NCBI GenBank assembly: GCA_900542065.1
Contig: UQLU01000003.1
Coordinates: 62,001-126,000 of the forward strand
Length of the DNA stretch: 64,000 nt
DNA from: an uncultured Eggerthella sp.
GTDB lineage: Bacteria > Actinomycetota > Coriobacteriia > Coriobacteriales > Eggerthellaceae
Reading direction: 5' to 3'
Made by a program: the position numbers and the translations under genes. Below the pieces are notes generated by a model that searched no databases, had not been told where the DNA came from, and saw only the letters and a list, made by a program, of their open reading frames with translations. The stretch's first letter is position 1; each line of letters starts with the position of its first letter. Shown piece by piece: positions 15,984 to 24,102 of the stretch.

Positions 15984-17918
15984 GTGGTAGCTCAAAGTAA
16001 CCATTACAGTGGGCAGGACATCCAAATCCTTGAAGGTTTGGAAGCGGTTCGCAAACGTCCTGGTATGTATATTGGTTCAACGGGTCCTCGTGGTTTACAT
16101 CATCTGGTATATGAGGTAGTTGATAACTCTGTAGACGAAGCGTTGGCGGGTTTTTGCGACACTATTGATGTAATCATCCATGAAGACAATTCAGTTACGG
16201 TTATTGATAATGGCCGTGGTATTCCTATTGATAAACATCCGAAAGAAAAAATTCCTACCGTAGAAGTCGTTTTAACTATCTTGCATGCTGGTGGTAAATT
16301 CGGCGGTGAAGGTTATAAAGTTTCTGGTGGTCTTCACGGTGTAGGTGTTTCGGTAGTTAATGCGCTGTCTACTAAGGTAGTAGTACAGGTTCGTCGTGAT
16401 GGTAAAGAGTATGAAATTTCTTTCGATCACGGCAAGACCAAAGAAAAGCTTCATGAAATTGGTAAAAGCAAACATAATGGCACTACGGTAACGTTTTGGC
16501 CTGATCCTGAAATTTTCCGCGAAACTACCGAGTTTGATTTCGCTACCTTACAGGCACGTTTCCGTGAAATGTCTTTCTTGAATAAGGGTTTGAAGATTAC
16601 TCTTACTGACGAGCGTGATATTGATAACGAAGGTAACCCTCGCAAGGAAGTTTTCCATGCTCTTGGTGGTTTACAGGACTTTGTTAAGTTCTTAAATCAC
16701 GGCAAAGAAACCTTAAATAAGCCTATCTATTTTGAAGCAGAAAATGAAAATGGCATGGTTGAAGTTTCTATGCAGTGGTCCACTTCATACTCTTCTAATT
16801 CAGTTATGTCATTCGCGAATAATATTCACACGATTGATGGTGGTACCCACCTTGATGGTTTCAAACAGGGTGTAACACGTACCATTAACGACTATGCTCG
16901 CAGCAAAGGTATTCTGAAGGAAAAAGACAATAACCTCTCTGGCGATGACACTCGTGAAGGTCTTGCAGCGGTGGTTTCTGTTAAGCTGCGTGATCCTCAG
17001 TTTGAAGGTCAGACGAAAGGTAAATTAGGTAATACCGAAATTCGTGGTTTGGTTCAAACTGCAGTAATGAAGGGTCTTGCTGAATACCTGGAAGAAAACC
17101 CAACACCTGCAAAGCGTATTATCAATAAAGCTTCGCAGGCAATGAAGGCTCGAGAAGCTGCCCGTAAAGCACGCGATATGACGCGCCGTAAGGGTGTTCT
17201 TGATTCCTTTAGTTTGCCTGGTAAGTTGGCAGACTGCTCTTCAAAGAATCCAGCCGAATCTGAAATCTTCATTGTTGAGGGCGATTCTGCAGGTGGTTCA
17301 GCAAAGCAGGCACGCGATCGTAAATATCAGGCCATTATGCCTTTGCGCGGTAAGATCTTAAATGTTGAACGTGCAGGTCTTCATCGTTCATTATCTTCCG
17401 ATACTATTTCTAGTCTTATTACTGCTATCGGCACTAATATCGGTGAAGATTTCGACGCTGATCAGGCACGTTATCATCGAATCATCATCATGACCGATGC
17501 TGACGTTGACGGAGCTCATATTCGTTGTTTGCTCCTTACGTTCTTCTATCGCTATATGCCTGAGTTAATTACTCGTGGATATATCTATATCGCTCAGCCT
17601 CCTTTGTATGGCTTAAAGAAAAAGGGCGGTAAAAAGCTTGAGTACATCTTTAATGACCAAGCATTACAGGAACGCCTTGCTGAAATTCCTGACAGGGACA
17701 GCATTTCGCTGCAGCGCTATAAGGGTCTTGGCGAAATGGACCCAGAACAGCTTTGGGAAACTACCATGGAGCCCACTAAGCGAACCATGCTTCAGGTAAG
17801 CATTGAAGATGCTGCTGAAGCAGAACGTGTAGTGAGTGAATTGATGGGTGATCAGGTAGAACCTCGTAAAGACTTTATCCAGAAGCACGCTCATGACGTT
17901 CGCTTCCTTGACTTCTAG
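15984..17918 (+). CDS. gyrB: DNA gyrase subunit B
   Basis: The ATPase subunit of gyrase, which introduces negative supercoils with GyrA. The Bergerat ATPase begins LEAVRKRPGMYIGSTG and continues EVVDNSVDEALAG and VIDNGRGIPI. The Toprim part has EGDSAGGSAKQARDR, PLRGKILNVE and the metal-binding DADVDGAH, and the C-terminus has QRYKGLGEMDPEQLWETTM. At 644 residues it is the normal short form. The start is GTG at 15984, with a near-perfect AGGAGGAA site. gyrA follows after 14 bp. The upstream leader contains a hairpin. Confidence 0.98.
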   Translation: MVAQSNHYSGQDIQILEGLEAVRKRPGMYIGSTGPRGLHHLVYEVVDNSVDEALAGFCDTIDVIIHEDNSVTVIDNGRGIPIDKHPKEKIPTVEVVLTILHAGGKFGGEGYKVSGGLHGVGVSVVNALSTKVVVQVRRDGKEYEISFDHGKTKEKLHEIGKSKHNGTTVTFWPDPEIFRETTEFDFATLQARFREMSFLNKGLKITLTDERDIDNEGNPRKEVFHALGGLQDFVKFLNHGKETLNKPIYFEAENENGMVEVSMQWSTSYSSNSVMSFANNIHTIDGGTHLDGFKQGVTRTINDYARSKGILKEKDNNLSGDDTREGLAAVVSVKLRDPQFEGQTKGKLGNTEIRGLVQTAVMKGLAEYLEENPTPAKRIINKASQAMKAREAARKARDMTRRKGVLDSFSLPGKLADCSSKNPAESEIFIVEGDSAGGSAKQARDRKYQAIMPLRGKILNVERAGLHRSLSSDTISSLITAIGTNIGEDFDADQARYHRIIIMTDADVDGAHIRCLLLTFFYRYMPELITRGYIYIAQPPLYGLKKKGGKKLEYIFNDQALQERLAEIPDRDSISLQRYKGLGEMDPEQLWETTMEPTKRTMLQVSIEDAAEAERVVSELMGDQVEPRKDFIQKHAHDVRFLDF

Positions 17919-17932
17919 AAAGGACTAATTTC

Positions 17933-20440
17933 GTGGCTGAAAAGAAAGATGAAGGAATGGATCTTACGGGATCTACCATCCTTCCAGCTGAACTCAGTAA
18001 GGAAATGAGAACTTCCTTTCTTGAGTATTCGATGAGTGTTATTGTTTCGCGTGCATTGCCTGATGTTCGTGATGGTTTGAAGCCAGTTCATCGTCGTATT
18101 TTGTACGCGATGAATGAAAGTGGTATTACACCAAAACGTCCTCACGCTAAGTCTGCACGTACCGTTGGTGATGTTATTGGTAAATATCACCCTCATGGTG
18201 ACTCTGCGGTATACAACACGATGGTTCGTTTAGCTCAACCATTTTCTATGCGTGTACCTTTGGTTGATGGTCATGGTAACTTTGGTTCAATCGACGGTGA
18301 TTCTGCTGCTGCAATGCGTTACACCGAGGCACGTCTCGATAAAGCAGCAATGGAATTGCTTCGCGATCTTGATAAAGAAACCGTAGACTTCCAGCCAAAC
18401 TACGACGAAAGCTTGGAAGAACCTGTTGTTTTGCCAGCACGTTTTCCTAATCTGTTAGTAAATGGTTCTTCTGGTATTGCAGTTGGTATGGCTACTAATA
18501 TTCCTCCTCATAACTTAGGGGAGGCAATTGACGCTACCTGCATAATGTTAGATAACCCTGATTGCACTGTTGATGATTTGCTCAAAGTAATGCCAGGTCC
18601 TGATTTCCCAACAGGTGGCATTATTATGGGCCGCAAGGGTATTCGTGACGCTTACGAGACTGGTCGCGGTAGCTTAACGGTACGCTCAACCTGCCGTGTT
18701 GAAGAAGGAAAAAATGGTAGAAAATCTATCGTCGTTTCTGAGATTCCTTACCAGGTAAACCGTACAAAGCTTCTCGAAAAAATTGCAGACCTTATCAGGG
18801 ATAAAAAGCTTCCTGAGATTTCGAATGTTCACGACGGTGCAGACCGCCATGGTATCGATATTATTATCGATTTGAAGCAAAACGCTATTCCTCAAGTTGT
18901 GCTTAATAAGCTTTATAAGCACACACAGCTGCAGGTTGGCTTTGGCTGCAATATGGTTGCACTAGTAAATGGTGTTCCTCGTACGCTTTCCCTAAAGGAA
19001 ATGCTTCATTACTACATTCTTCATCAGGAAGAAGTTGTTGAGCGTCGTACTCGTTATGACTTAGCAAAAGCAGAAGCGCGTGCTCATATCTTAGAAGGTT
19101 TTGTAATTGCGCTTGATAATATCGATGAAGTTATTCGAATTATTCGCGCATCGAAAACTGACTCAGAAGCTAAAGAAGCATTGATGCAATCCTTCTCGCT
19201 TTCCGAAAAGCAAAGCGAAGCAATTCTCGAAATGAAATTGCGCCGTTTGACTGGTTTGGAACGCGAAAAGATTGAACAGGAATTAGCTGAACTTCGCGAA
19301 AAGATTGAATACTACAAGCGCGTCCTTTCAGACAAGAACTTGTTAAAGCAAATCATTAAAGAAGAACTGTTGGAAATTAAAGACAAGTACAACACAAAGC
19401 GTCTTACAAAGATTACCGACGAAGCAAAAGAGCTTGACGTTGAAGATCTTATTGCTGAAGAAGAAGTTGCCGTTACGGTGACTAAGGCAGGTTATGTAAA
19501 GCGCTTGCCCGTTGCAACGTATCGTCAGCAGAAGCGCGGTGGTAAGGGAATGCAGGGAGTTAACTTGAAAGAAAGTGACTTCGTAGAGCATCTCTTCATT
19601 TCTTCGACGCACGCATACATGTTGTTCTTCTCGTCGTTCGGTAAAGTTTATCGCTTGAAAGCATATGAGATTCCTGAGGCTTCTCGCCATGCTCGTGGTA
19701 CCGCGATAGTAAACTTACTGCCTTTAGAAAAGGGTGAAACCATTGCGGCAGTTATTGCAACGAAGGATTTCCCTGAAGATGAATACCTTATGTTTGCTAC
19801 TGCTTCCGGTATGGTAAAGAAAACTTCCATGAAACTATACGACCGCACTCGTCGTGATGGTTTGATCGCTATTAACTTAAAAGAAGATGACAAGCTTATT
19901 TCTGTAAAGCGTGTTGCTGAAGGCGAAAAAGTTGTTATGGTATCTTCCGCAGGTAAAGCAATCATGTGGGACGAATCAGAAGTACGTGCAATGGGTCGCG
20001 ATACTATGGGTGTACGTGGTATGACGGTTAACGCTGATGCTCGCGTCCTTGGTATGGAAATTACTCATCCCGGTAGTGATTTATTCGTAATTACTGAACT
20101 GGGATATGGAAAACGTACTCCTGTTTCTGAATATCCAGAACATCACCGTGGTGGACAAGGTGTTTACACTATTACTATGACACCAAAGAAGGGTTTGCTT
20201 GCTGCAATGAAGGTGGTAGATCCTACTGATGAAATTATGATCATCACTGAAGAAGGTGTTGTGGTACGTACGGCAGTTTCAGGGGTATCTCAGCTTGGTC
20301 GTTCTACCCAGGGTGTTCATGTTATGAACGTGGCAGACAAAGACAAAGTAACTGCAGTTGCTATTGCTACTTCGAATGATAAAAAATCAGCGAAGACTCA
20401 TGAGAACAAAGATCAAATGAATCTTCTTGATCAGGAGTAA
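17933..20440 (+). CDS. gyrA: DNA gyrase subunit A
   Basis: The DNA-breaking subunit of gyrase. At 835 residues it has the breakage-reunion domain (catalytic Tyr130 in AMRYTEARL) and the C-terminal pinwheel. The GyrA box reads QKRGGKGMQG, close to the standard QRRGGKG that marks a true gyrase rather than topoisomerase IV. The quinolone-resistance region reads HPHGDSAVYNTMVRL: Ser91 matches E. coli Ser83, but Asn95 lies at the place of E. coli Asp87, where Asp or Glu is usual. It starts with GTG after AAAGGA. The acidic/Lys-rich tail ends in NLLDQE. Confidence 0.98.
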   Translation: MAEKKDEGMDLTGSTILPAELSKEMRTSFLEYSMSVIVSRALPDVRDGLKPVHRRILYAMNESGITPKRPHAKSARTVGDVIGKYHPHGDSAVYNTMVRLAQPFSMRVPLVDGHGNFGSIDGDSAAAMRYTEARLDKAAMELLRDLDKETVDFQPNYDESLEEPVVLPARFPNLLVNGSSGIAVGMATNIPPHNLGEAIDATCIMLDNPDCTVDDLLKVMPGPDFPTGGIIMGRKGIRDAYETGRGSLTVRSTCRVEEGKNGRKSIVVSEIPYQVNRTKLLEKIADLIRDKKLPEISNVHDGADRHGIDIIIDLKQNAIPQVVLNKLYKHTQLQVGFGCNMVALVNGVPRTLSLKEMLHYYILHQEEVVERRTRYDLAKAEARAHILEGFVIALDNIDEVIRIIRASKTDSEAKEALMQSFSLSEKQSEAILEMKLRRLTGLEREKIEQELAELREKIEYYKRVLSDKNLLKQIIKEELLEIKDKYNTKRLTKITDEAKELDVEDLIAEEEVAVTVTKAGYVKRLPVATYRQQKRGGKGMQGVNLKESDFVEHLFISSTHAYMLFFSSFGKVYRLKAYEIPEASRHARGTAIVNLLPLEKGETIAAVIATKDFPEDEYLMFATASGMVKKTSMKLYDRTRRDGLIAINLKEDDKLISVKRVAEGEKVVMVSSAGKAIMWDESEVRAMGRDTMGVRGMTVNADARVLGMEITHPGSDLFVITELGYGKRTPVSEYPEHHRGGQGVYTITMTPKKGLLAAMKVVDPTDEIMIITEEGVVVRTAVSGVSQLGRSTQGVHVMNVADKDKVTAVAIATSNDKKSAKTHENKDQMNLLDQE

Positions 20441-20471
20441 TAGCTCGTTGAAATAAACATAGTGTTTCCTA

Positions 20472-20487
20472 TGTTTCCCGTGAAACA
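20472..20487. promoter_or_regulatory. parS-like site (15 of 16) after gyrA
   Basis: TGTTTCCCGTGAAACA differs from canonical parS by one central base. It overlaps the left arm of the gyrA terminator. Confidence 0.7.
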
Positions 20488-20522
20488 GGTAAGAGTCTCA
20501 AAGATTCTTACCTGTTTTTTTT
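20483..20522 (+). terminator. gyrA terminator
   Basis: ACAGGTAAGA (20485-20494) pairs with TCTTACCTGT (20506-20515) and is followed by a run of T residues: a strong intrinsic terminator. Confidence 0.9.
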
Positions 20523-20550
20523 ATTGACCTATTCATTCTGCGATTCTGCT

Positions 20551-20774
20551 TAGCTTCACTTTTTTCGTCTTTCAAATAAAGTTAAGGGCATAGCGAAATA
20601 ATTCAACGAACTACTTACTAATCCCTTAATCTTTGATTGAACACTTTGGGCTATGCCTTTAAAACTTCATTTTCAAGACGCGTTCAGAATAATCAGAATC
20701 GCAAGAGATACAAGGTAATCAGATAAAAGTCGCTATGCCTTTAACGTATTTAAAAACTGATTAAAGCGAAGCTA
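20551..20774. repeat. Inverted-repeat element, 224 bp, after gyrA
   Basis: The outer 46 bp on each side are imperfect inverted repeats. TAGCTTC at 20551 faces GAAGCTA at 20774, and the inner GTTAAGGGCATAGCGA (20581-20596) faces TCGCTATGCCTTTAAC (20730-20745) with one mismatch. A third copy of the core, GCTATGCCTTTAA, is at 20650-20662. No open frame is present. It could be a MITE-like insertion or a folded RNA. The remaining sequence of the gyrA-nuclease gap shows nothing else. Confidence 0.55.
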
Positions 20775-20815
20775 GTAAAAATGCTAGATTTCTGGGTGGG
20801 GAATAAAATTCACTT

Positions 20816-21325
20816 CTATTGATTTAAGAAATCATCGGGATTCAAGTTAGACACAAAGTCATGAAACTTCTTTAAATCCTCTTCTTCTTTATTGGCACTA
20901 AATTGGAAAGGAAATGAAGCTTTCTTAAAAACCGAATCCATAACAAAAATATCTGCACCTTGCTTCAAAGCAAGCGCTATTGCATCACTCGGACGCGCGT
21001 CAAGTTCTATAAGATGTCCATGTTGGCGCAAGGTAAGGGTAGCGTAAAAGGTGGAGCCTTTAACTTCGGTAATTAAAACATGATCCACATAAGCATCCAA
21101 GCTTGATATAGCGTTGATAAATAAGTCGTGAGTGAGGGGCCTTGGAAGACGGATATCTTCTAGGGCTAATCCAATCTGTGCAGCTTCGGGTAATCCTATC
21201 CAAATAGGGATAAAGCGATGATCGATTTCGATCGATTCATGATTGGAATCAGTAGCTGTTAAAACCAGAATTGAAGGACTGGCATCTTGGGACATTATTA
21301 ACGTTTCCACTTTAACGGAAATCAT
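20816..21325 (-). CDS. DUF151 / bifunctional nuclease family protein
   Basis: A 169-residue protein matching the BFN (DUF151) family throughout: EIDHRFIPIWIGLPEAAQIG, RPLTHDLFINAI and the signature ARPSDAIALALKQGADIFV. Plant and thermophile members have been reported to cut both DNA and RNA, but the cellular role in bacteria is not settled. I start at ATG 21325, because GAGGGAGG lies just upstream. The frame extends nine codons further without an equivalent site. It stands alone on the minus strand between gyrA and the tRNA-Ile gene. Confidence 0.88.
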   Translation of the reverse strand: MISVKVETLIMSQDASPSILVLTATDSNHESIEIDHRFIPIWIGLPEAAQIGLALEDIRLPRPLTHDLFINAISSLDAYVDHVLITEVKGSTFYATLTLRQHGHLIELDARPSDAIALALKQGADIFVMDSVFKKASFPFQFSANKEEEDLKKFHDFVSNLNPDDFLNQ

Positions 21326-21470
21326 ATAAACCTCCCTCGATGCTATGAACATGTTTTAAGAATAACACTCCTAAGGTGGTAAAGCGGTAATAATAAAATT
21401 GTTTTATTTTTACTCACCTGGTGATTTAGATATTTCGGTAAATTAATTTAAAAAAATTTCGAAATTTTGC

Positions 21471-21499
21471 TTGACCGAAATAGGTGAAGGTAGTAAATT
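21471..21499 (+). promoter_or_regulatory. tRNA-Ile/Ala promoter
   Basis: TTGACC (21471-21476), a 17-bp spacer and TAAATT (21494-21499) lie 18 bp before the tRNA-Ile 5' end. Confidence 0.7.
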
Positions 21500-21517
21500 A
21501 TTCGAGCGCGATTTTTC

Positions 21518-21594
<77 letters not shown>

Positions 21595-21605
21595 TTATTT
21601 TACGG

Positions 21606-21649
21606 ATAAGCGCTCCACCGTGAGCCGAGTTAGCCGATGGAGCGCTTAT
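21606..21649 (+). other. Long hairpin between tRNA-Ile and tRNA-Ala
   Basis: ATAAGCGCTCCA (21606-21617) pairs perfectly with TGGAGCGCTTAT (21638-21649) around a 20-nt loop. No T-tract follows, so it is more likely a processing structure than a terminator. Confidence 0.6.
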
Positions 21650-21668
21650 TATAGAGAATCGCACATAT

Positions 21669-21744
21669 GGGGCATTAGCTCAGCTGGGAGAGCGCGGGCT
21701 TTGCAAGCCTGAGGTCAGGGGTTCGATCCCCCTATGCTCCACCA
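21669..21744 (+). tRNA. tRNA-Ala (TGC)
   Basis: A 76-nt cloverleaf with acceptor GGGGCAT/ATGCTCC that contains the G3-U70 wobble pair required for alanine identity. The anticodon is TGC and CCA is encoded. Confidence 0.97.
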
Positions 21745-21751
21745 AGTATCC

Positions 21752-21782
21752 AAGGTCGTTCGTAAGAACGGCCTTTTTTTAC
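21752..21782 (+). terminator. Terminator after tRNA-Ala
   Basis: AAGGTCGTTC (21752-21761) pairs with GAACGGCCTT (21766-21775) and runs into a T-tract. Confidence 0.85.
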
Positions 21783-21915
21783 GTGTGAAACCTTGCTGAT
21801 TTTACATTGACCTGATGTATAAGTCGGTGTTTCAAAATACAATTACGTACTGGTTATAAAATAAGTACGTGTTTTACGACGTAGATTTGTTTCGCTTGAG
21901 AAAGAAGAAGCTTAC

Positions 21916-23730
21916 ATGAAGCAAGAAAATATTCGCAACGTTGCAATCATTGCGCACGTTGACCACGGTAAAACAACCTTGGTCGATCGTCTCTTGTACA
22001 CTGCTGGTGTATTTCGAGAGAACCAAGAAGTAGCAGAGCGCGTTTTGGACTCCAATGATCAGGAACGCGAGCGCGGCATTACTATTCTGTCTAAGAATAT
22101 TTCTATTACGTATAAAGACATCAAGATTAATGTTATCGACACGCCTGGCCATGCTGACTTTGGCGGCGAAGTCGAGCGCGTATTGAATATGGCAGATGGC
22201 GCTCTTCTTATCGTTGACGCTTTTGAAGGTCCTATGCCTCAGACTCGTTTCGTACTTGAAAAGGCATTATCACTGGGGCTTCGCATTGTTGTAGTAATCA
22301 ACAAAATTGATCGTCCTGGTTCTCGTCCTGAAGAAGTTGTTGATGAAGTATTCGATTTGATGGTAGAGCTCAATGCTTCCGATGAGCAGTTAGACTTCCC
22401 TATCATTTATGCCAGTGCGGTTAATGGTTATGCTCGCTACGATGCAGAAGATGGCAACATGAATATGGTTCCTCTACTGGAAACTATTCTGAAAGAAATC
22501 CCTGCACCAGACTGTGAGCCTAATGGTCCTGTTGCCCTGCAAATCTGCACTGTTGACCATTCCAGCTTTGTTGGACGAATTGGTGTGGGTCGTCTTCATT
22601 CGGGCACGATGCACAAAAACGAGCCTGTTCTTGTTATTAAAAACGACGGCACGCGCTACAACACGCTAATCAAGCAAGTGTTTACCTTCGAAGAATTAGG
22701 TAAAAAGGAAGTTCCTGAAGCGGGTGCGGGCGACATCATTGCGGTAGTTGGTATCGAAGATGCCGATATTGGCGATATGGTAACCAACCGTGAAACACCG
22801 GTAATTCTTGATCCTATTGAAGTAGAAGAACCTACGATGTCTGTTGTATTTGAAGCTTCTACCTCTCCGCTTGTTGGTCGTGAAGGTGAAATAGTTCAAG
22901 CACGTCAGCTGAAAGAGCGCTTGTTCCGTGAAGCGGAATCAAATATCTCGATGCGCATTACTGAACTTGAAGATAAGTCTGGCATTGAAGTTGCCGGTCG
23001 TGGTGTTCTTCATCTTTCAGTTTTGATGGAAACCATGCGCCGTGAAGGATATGAATTCCAGGTTGGTCGTCCTCGCGTCATTATTAAAACCGATGCTAAT
23101 GGTAACAAGATGGAACCTATTGAAGAAGCAACGGTTGATACTCCAAGTGAATACGCGGGTAAATGCATTGAGGTATTCGGCACTGCAGGTGGCGAAATGA
23201 CTGATATGTTCCAGCGCGGAGAACAGACTCATCTTGTTTTCAAGATTCCCTCTCGTGGAACTATGGGATTACGTACCAAGCTTCTCAATGTTTCTCATGG
23301 TGAAGCTACTATGTTCCATCACTTCAGTGAATACGGTCCTTATCGCGGTGAATTCAGCGGACGTAAGAATGGTTCTATGATCGCTATGGCTACAGAGAAA
23401 TCAGTAGCGTATGCATTGGATACCTTGCAGCAACGTGGACGCCTATTTATTGGTCCTGGTGAAGACTGCTACGAAGGCATGATTGTTGGCGAATCTGCTA
23501 AAGAGGGCGACATGGTAGTAAATGTTGCTAAGGCAAAGCAGCTTGGCAACCAACGTTCTGCTGGTGCCGATAAAGCTATTCAGTTAACTCCTCCTGTCAC
23601 GTTTACTTTGGAAGAGGCACTTGAATATATCGAAGATGATGAATTAGTTGAAATCACACCAAAGTCTATTCGCCTTCGCAAGCGTCTTCTTTCTGCAACG
23701 GAACGTCGTAAGGAAGCGAAAAATAAGTAG
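21916..23730 (+). CDS. typA: Ribosome-associated GTPase TypA/BipA
   Basis: A translational GTPase of the EF-G family (604 aa) that binds 70S ribosomes and assists 50S assembly and growth under stress. G1 is IAHVDHGKTTLVDRLL, the switch region has RERGITILSKN, G3 is DTPGHADFGGE and G4 is VVINKIDRPGSRP. The C-terminal TypA domain includes SRGTMGLRTKLLNVSHGEA and the family-specific FHHFSEYGPYRGE. An AAGAAGAAGC site precedes the ATG. The gene stands alone between tRNA-Ala and a long gap, and ends with its own terminator near 23924. Confidence 0.96.
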   Translation: MKQENIRNVAIIAHVDHGKTTLVDRLLYTAGVFRENQEVAERVLDSNDQERERGITILSKNISITYKDIKINVIDTPGHADFGGEVERVLNMADGALLIVDAFEGPMPQTRFVLEKALSLGLRIVVVINKIDRPGSRPEEVVDEVFDLMVELNASDEQLDFPIIYASAVNGYARYDAEDGNMNMVPLLETILKEIPAPDCEPNGPVALQICTVDHSSFVGRIGVGRLHSGTMHKNEPVLVIKNDGTRYNTLIKQVFTFEELGKKEVPEAGAGDIIAVVGIEDADIGDMVTNRETPVILDPIEVEEPTMSVVFEASTSPLVGREGEIVQARQLKERLFREAESNISMRITELEDKSGIEVAGRGVLHLSVLMETMRREGYEFQVGRPRVIIKTDANGNKMEPIEEATVDTPSEYAGKCIEVFGTAGGEMTDMFQRGEQTHLVFKIPSRGTMGLRTKLLNVSHGEATMFHHFSEYGPYRGEFSGRKNGSMIAMATEKSVAYALDTLQQRGRLFIGPGEDCYEGMIVGESAKEGDMVVNVAKAKQLGNQRSAGADKAIQLTPPVTFTLEEALEYIEDDELVEITPKSIRLRKRLLSATERRKEAKNK

Positions 23731-23923
23731 AGCTAGAGGTAGCTATTGATTAGTGCATTATTGGTGCATTAAAAGTGCGTAGTAACAAGGTATGGCGCCG
23801 CGCGCGATGAGTGTGTTGATAAGCATATTGCCAAGCACGACAATAGATATACCAATAGGTGCAACGATGCCGAATAGCAAAAACCTAAAAAACCTGAAAA
23901 GATATCTTACAGACTCAAGATAA

Positions 23924-23957
23924 ATGCGCGCTTACTGCGGTGAGCGTGCATTTTTTC
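23924..23957 (+). terminator. Terminator downstream of typA
   Basis: AATGCGCGCTTAC (23924-23936) pairs with GTGAGCGTGCATT (23941-23953), including two G-T pairs, around TGCG. Six T residues follow. Confidence 0.85.
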
Positions 23958-24049
23958 TTACTTTATGAAGAGCTTGTGATAAACAGGCTGCAATAAATGG
24001 GTAAATTGTGCGAATAGGTTGCGATTGTAAGCTTTGTGCCAAAATAGCG

Positions 24050-24077
24050 AAGAACCGCTGATTAGTGCGGTTCTTTA
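24050..24077 (+). terminator. Hairpin in the leader of the PrsA-like gene
   Basis: AAGAACCGC (24050-24058) pairs with GCGGTTCTT (24067-24075), followed by a short T run, 25 bp before the next start codon. It may be a second terminator or an attenuator. Confidence 0.55.
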
Positions 24078-24102
24078 GCACTAAATAAGGTAAGGGAACT
24101 AA

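Larger units (their letters stand above)
23731..24102. other. Gap with a gene remnant and a terminator
   Basis: A 372-bp region without a complete gene. On the minus strand, an open stretch without start codon (about 23938 to 23758) reads as a short hydrophobic peptide containing LLFGIVAPIGISIVVLGNML, probably a degraded membrane-protein gene or chance. A 13-bp terminator lies at 23924-23957 and a second hairpin at 24050-24075. Confidence 0.5.

Noticed and set aside
22780..22800. parS-like GTGAAACA in typA
   Set aside because: Only the right half matches; the palindrome is missing.
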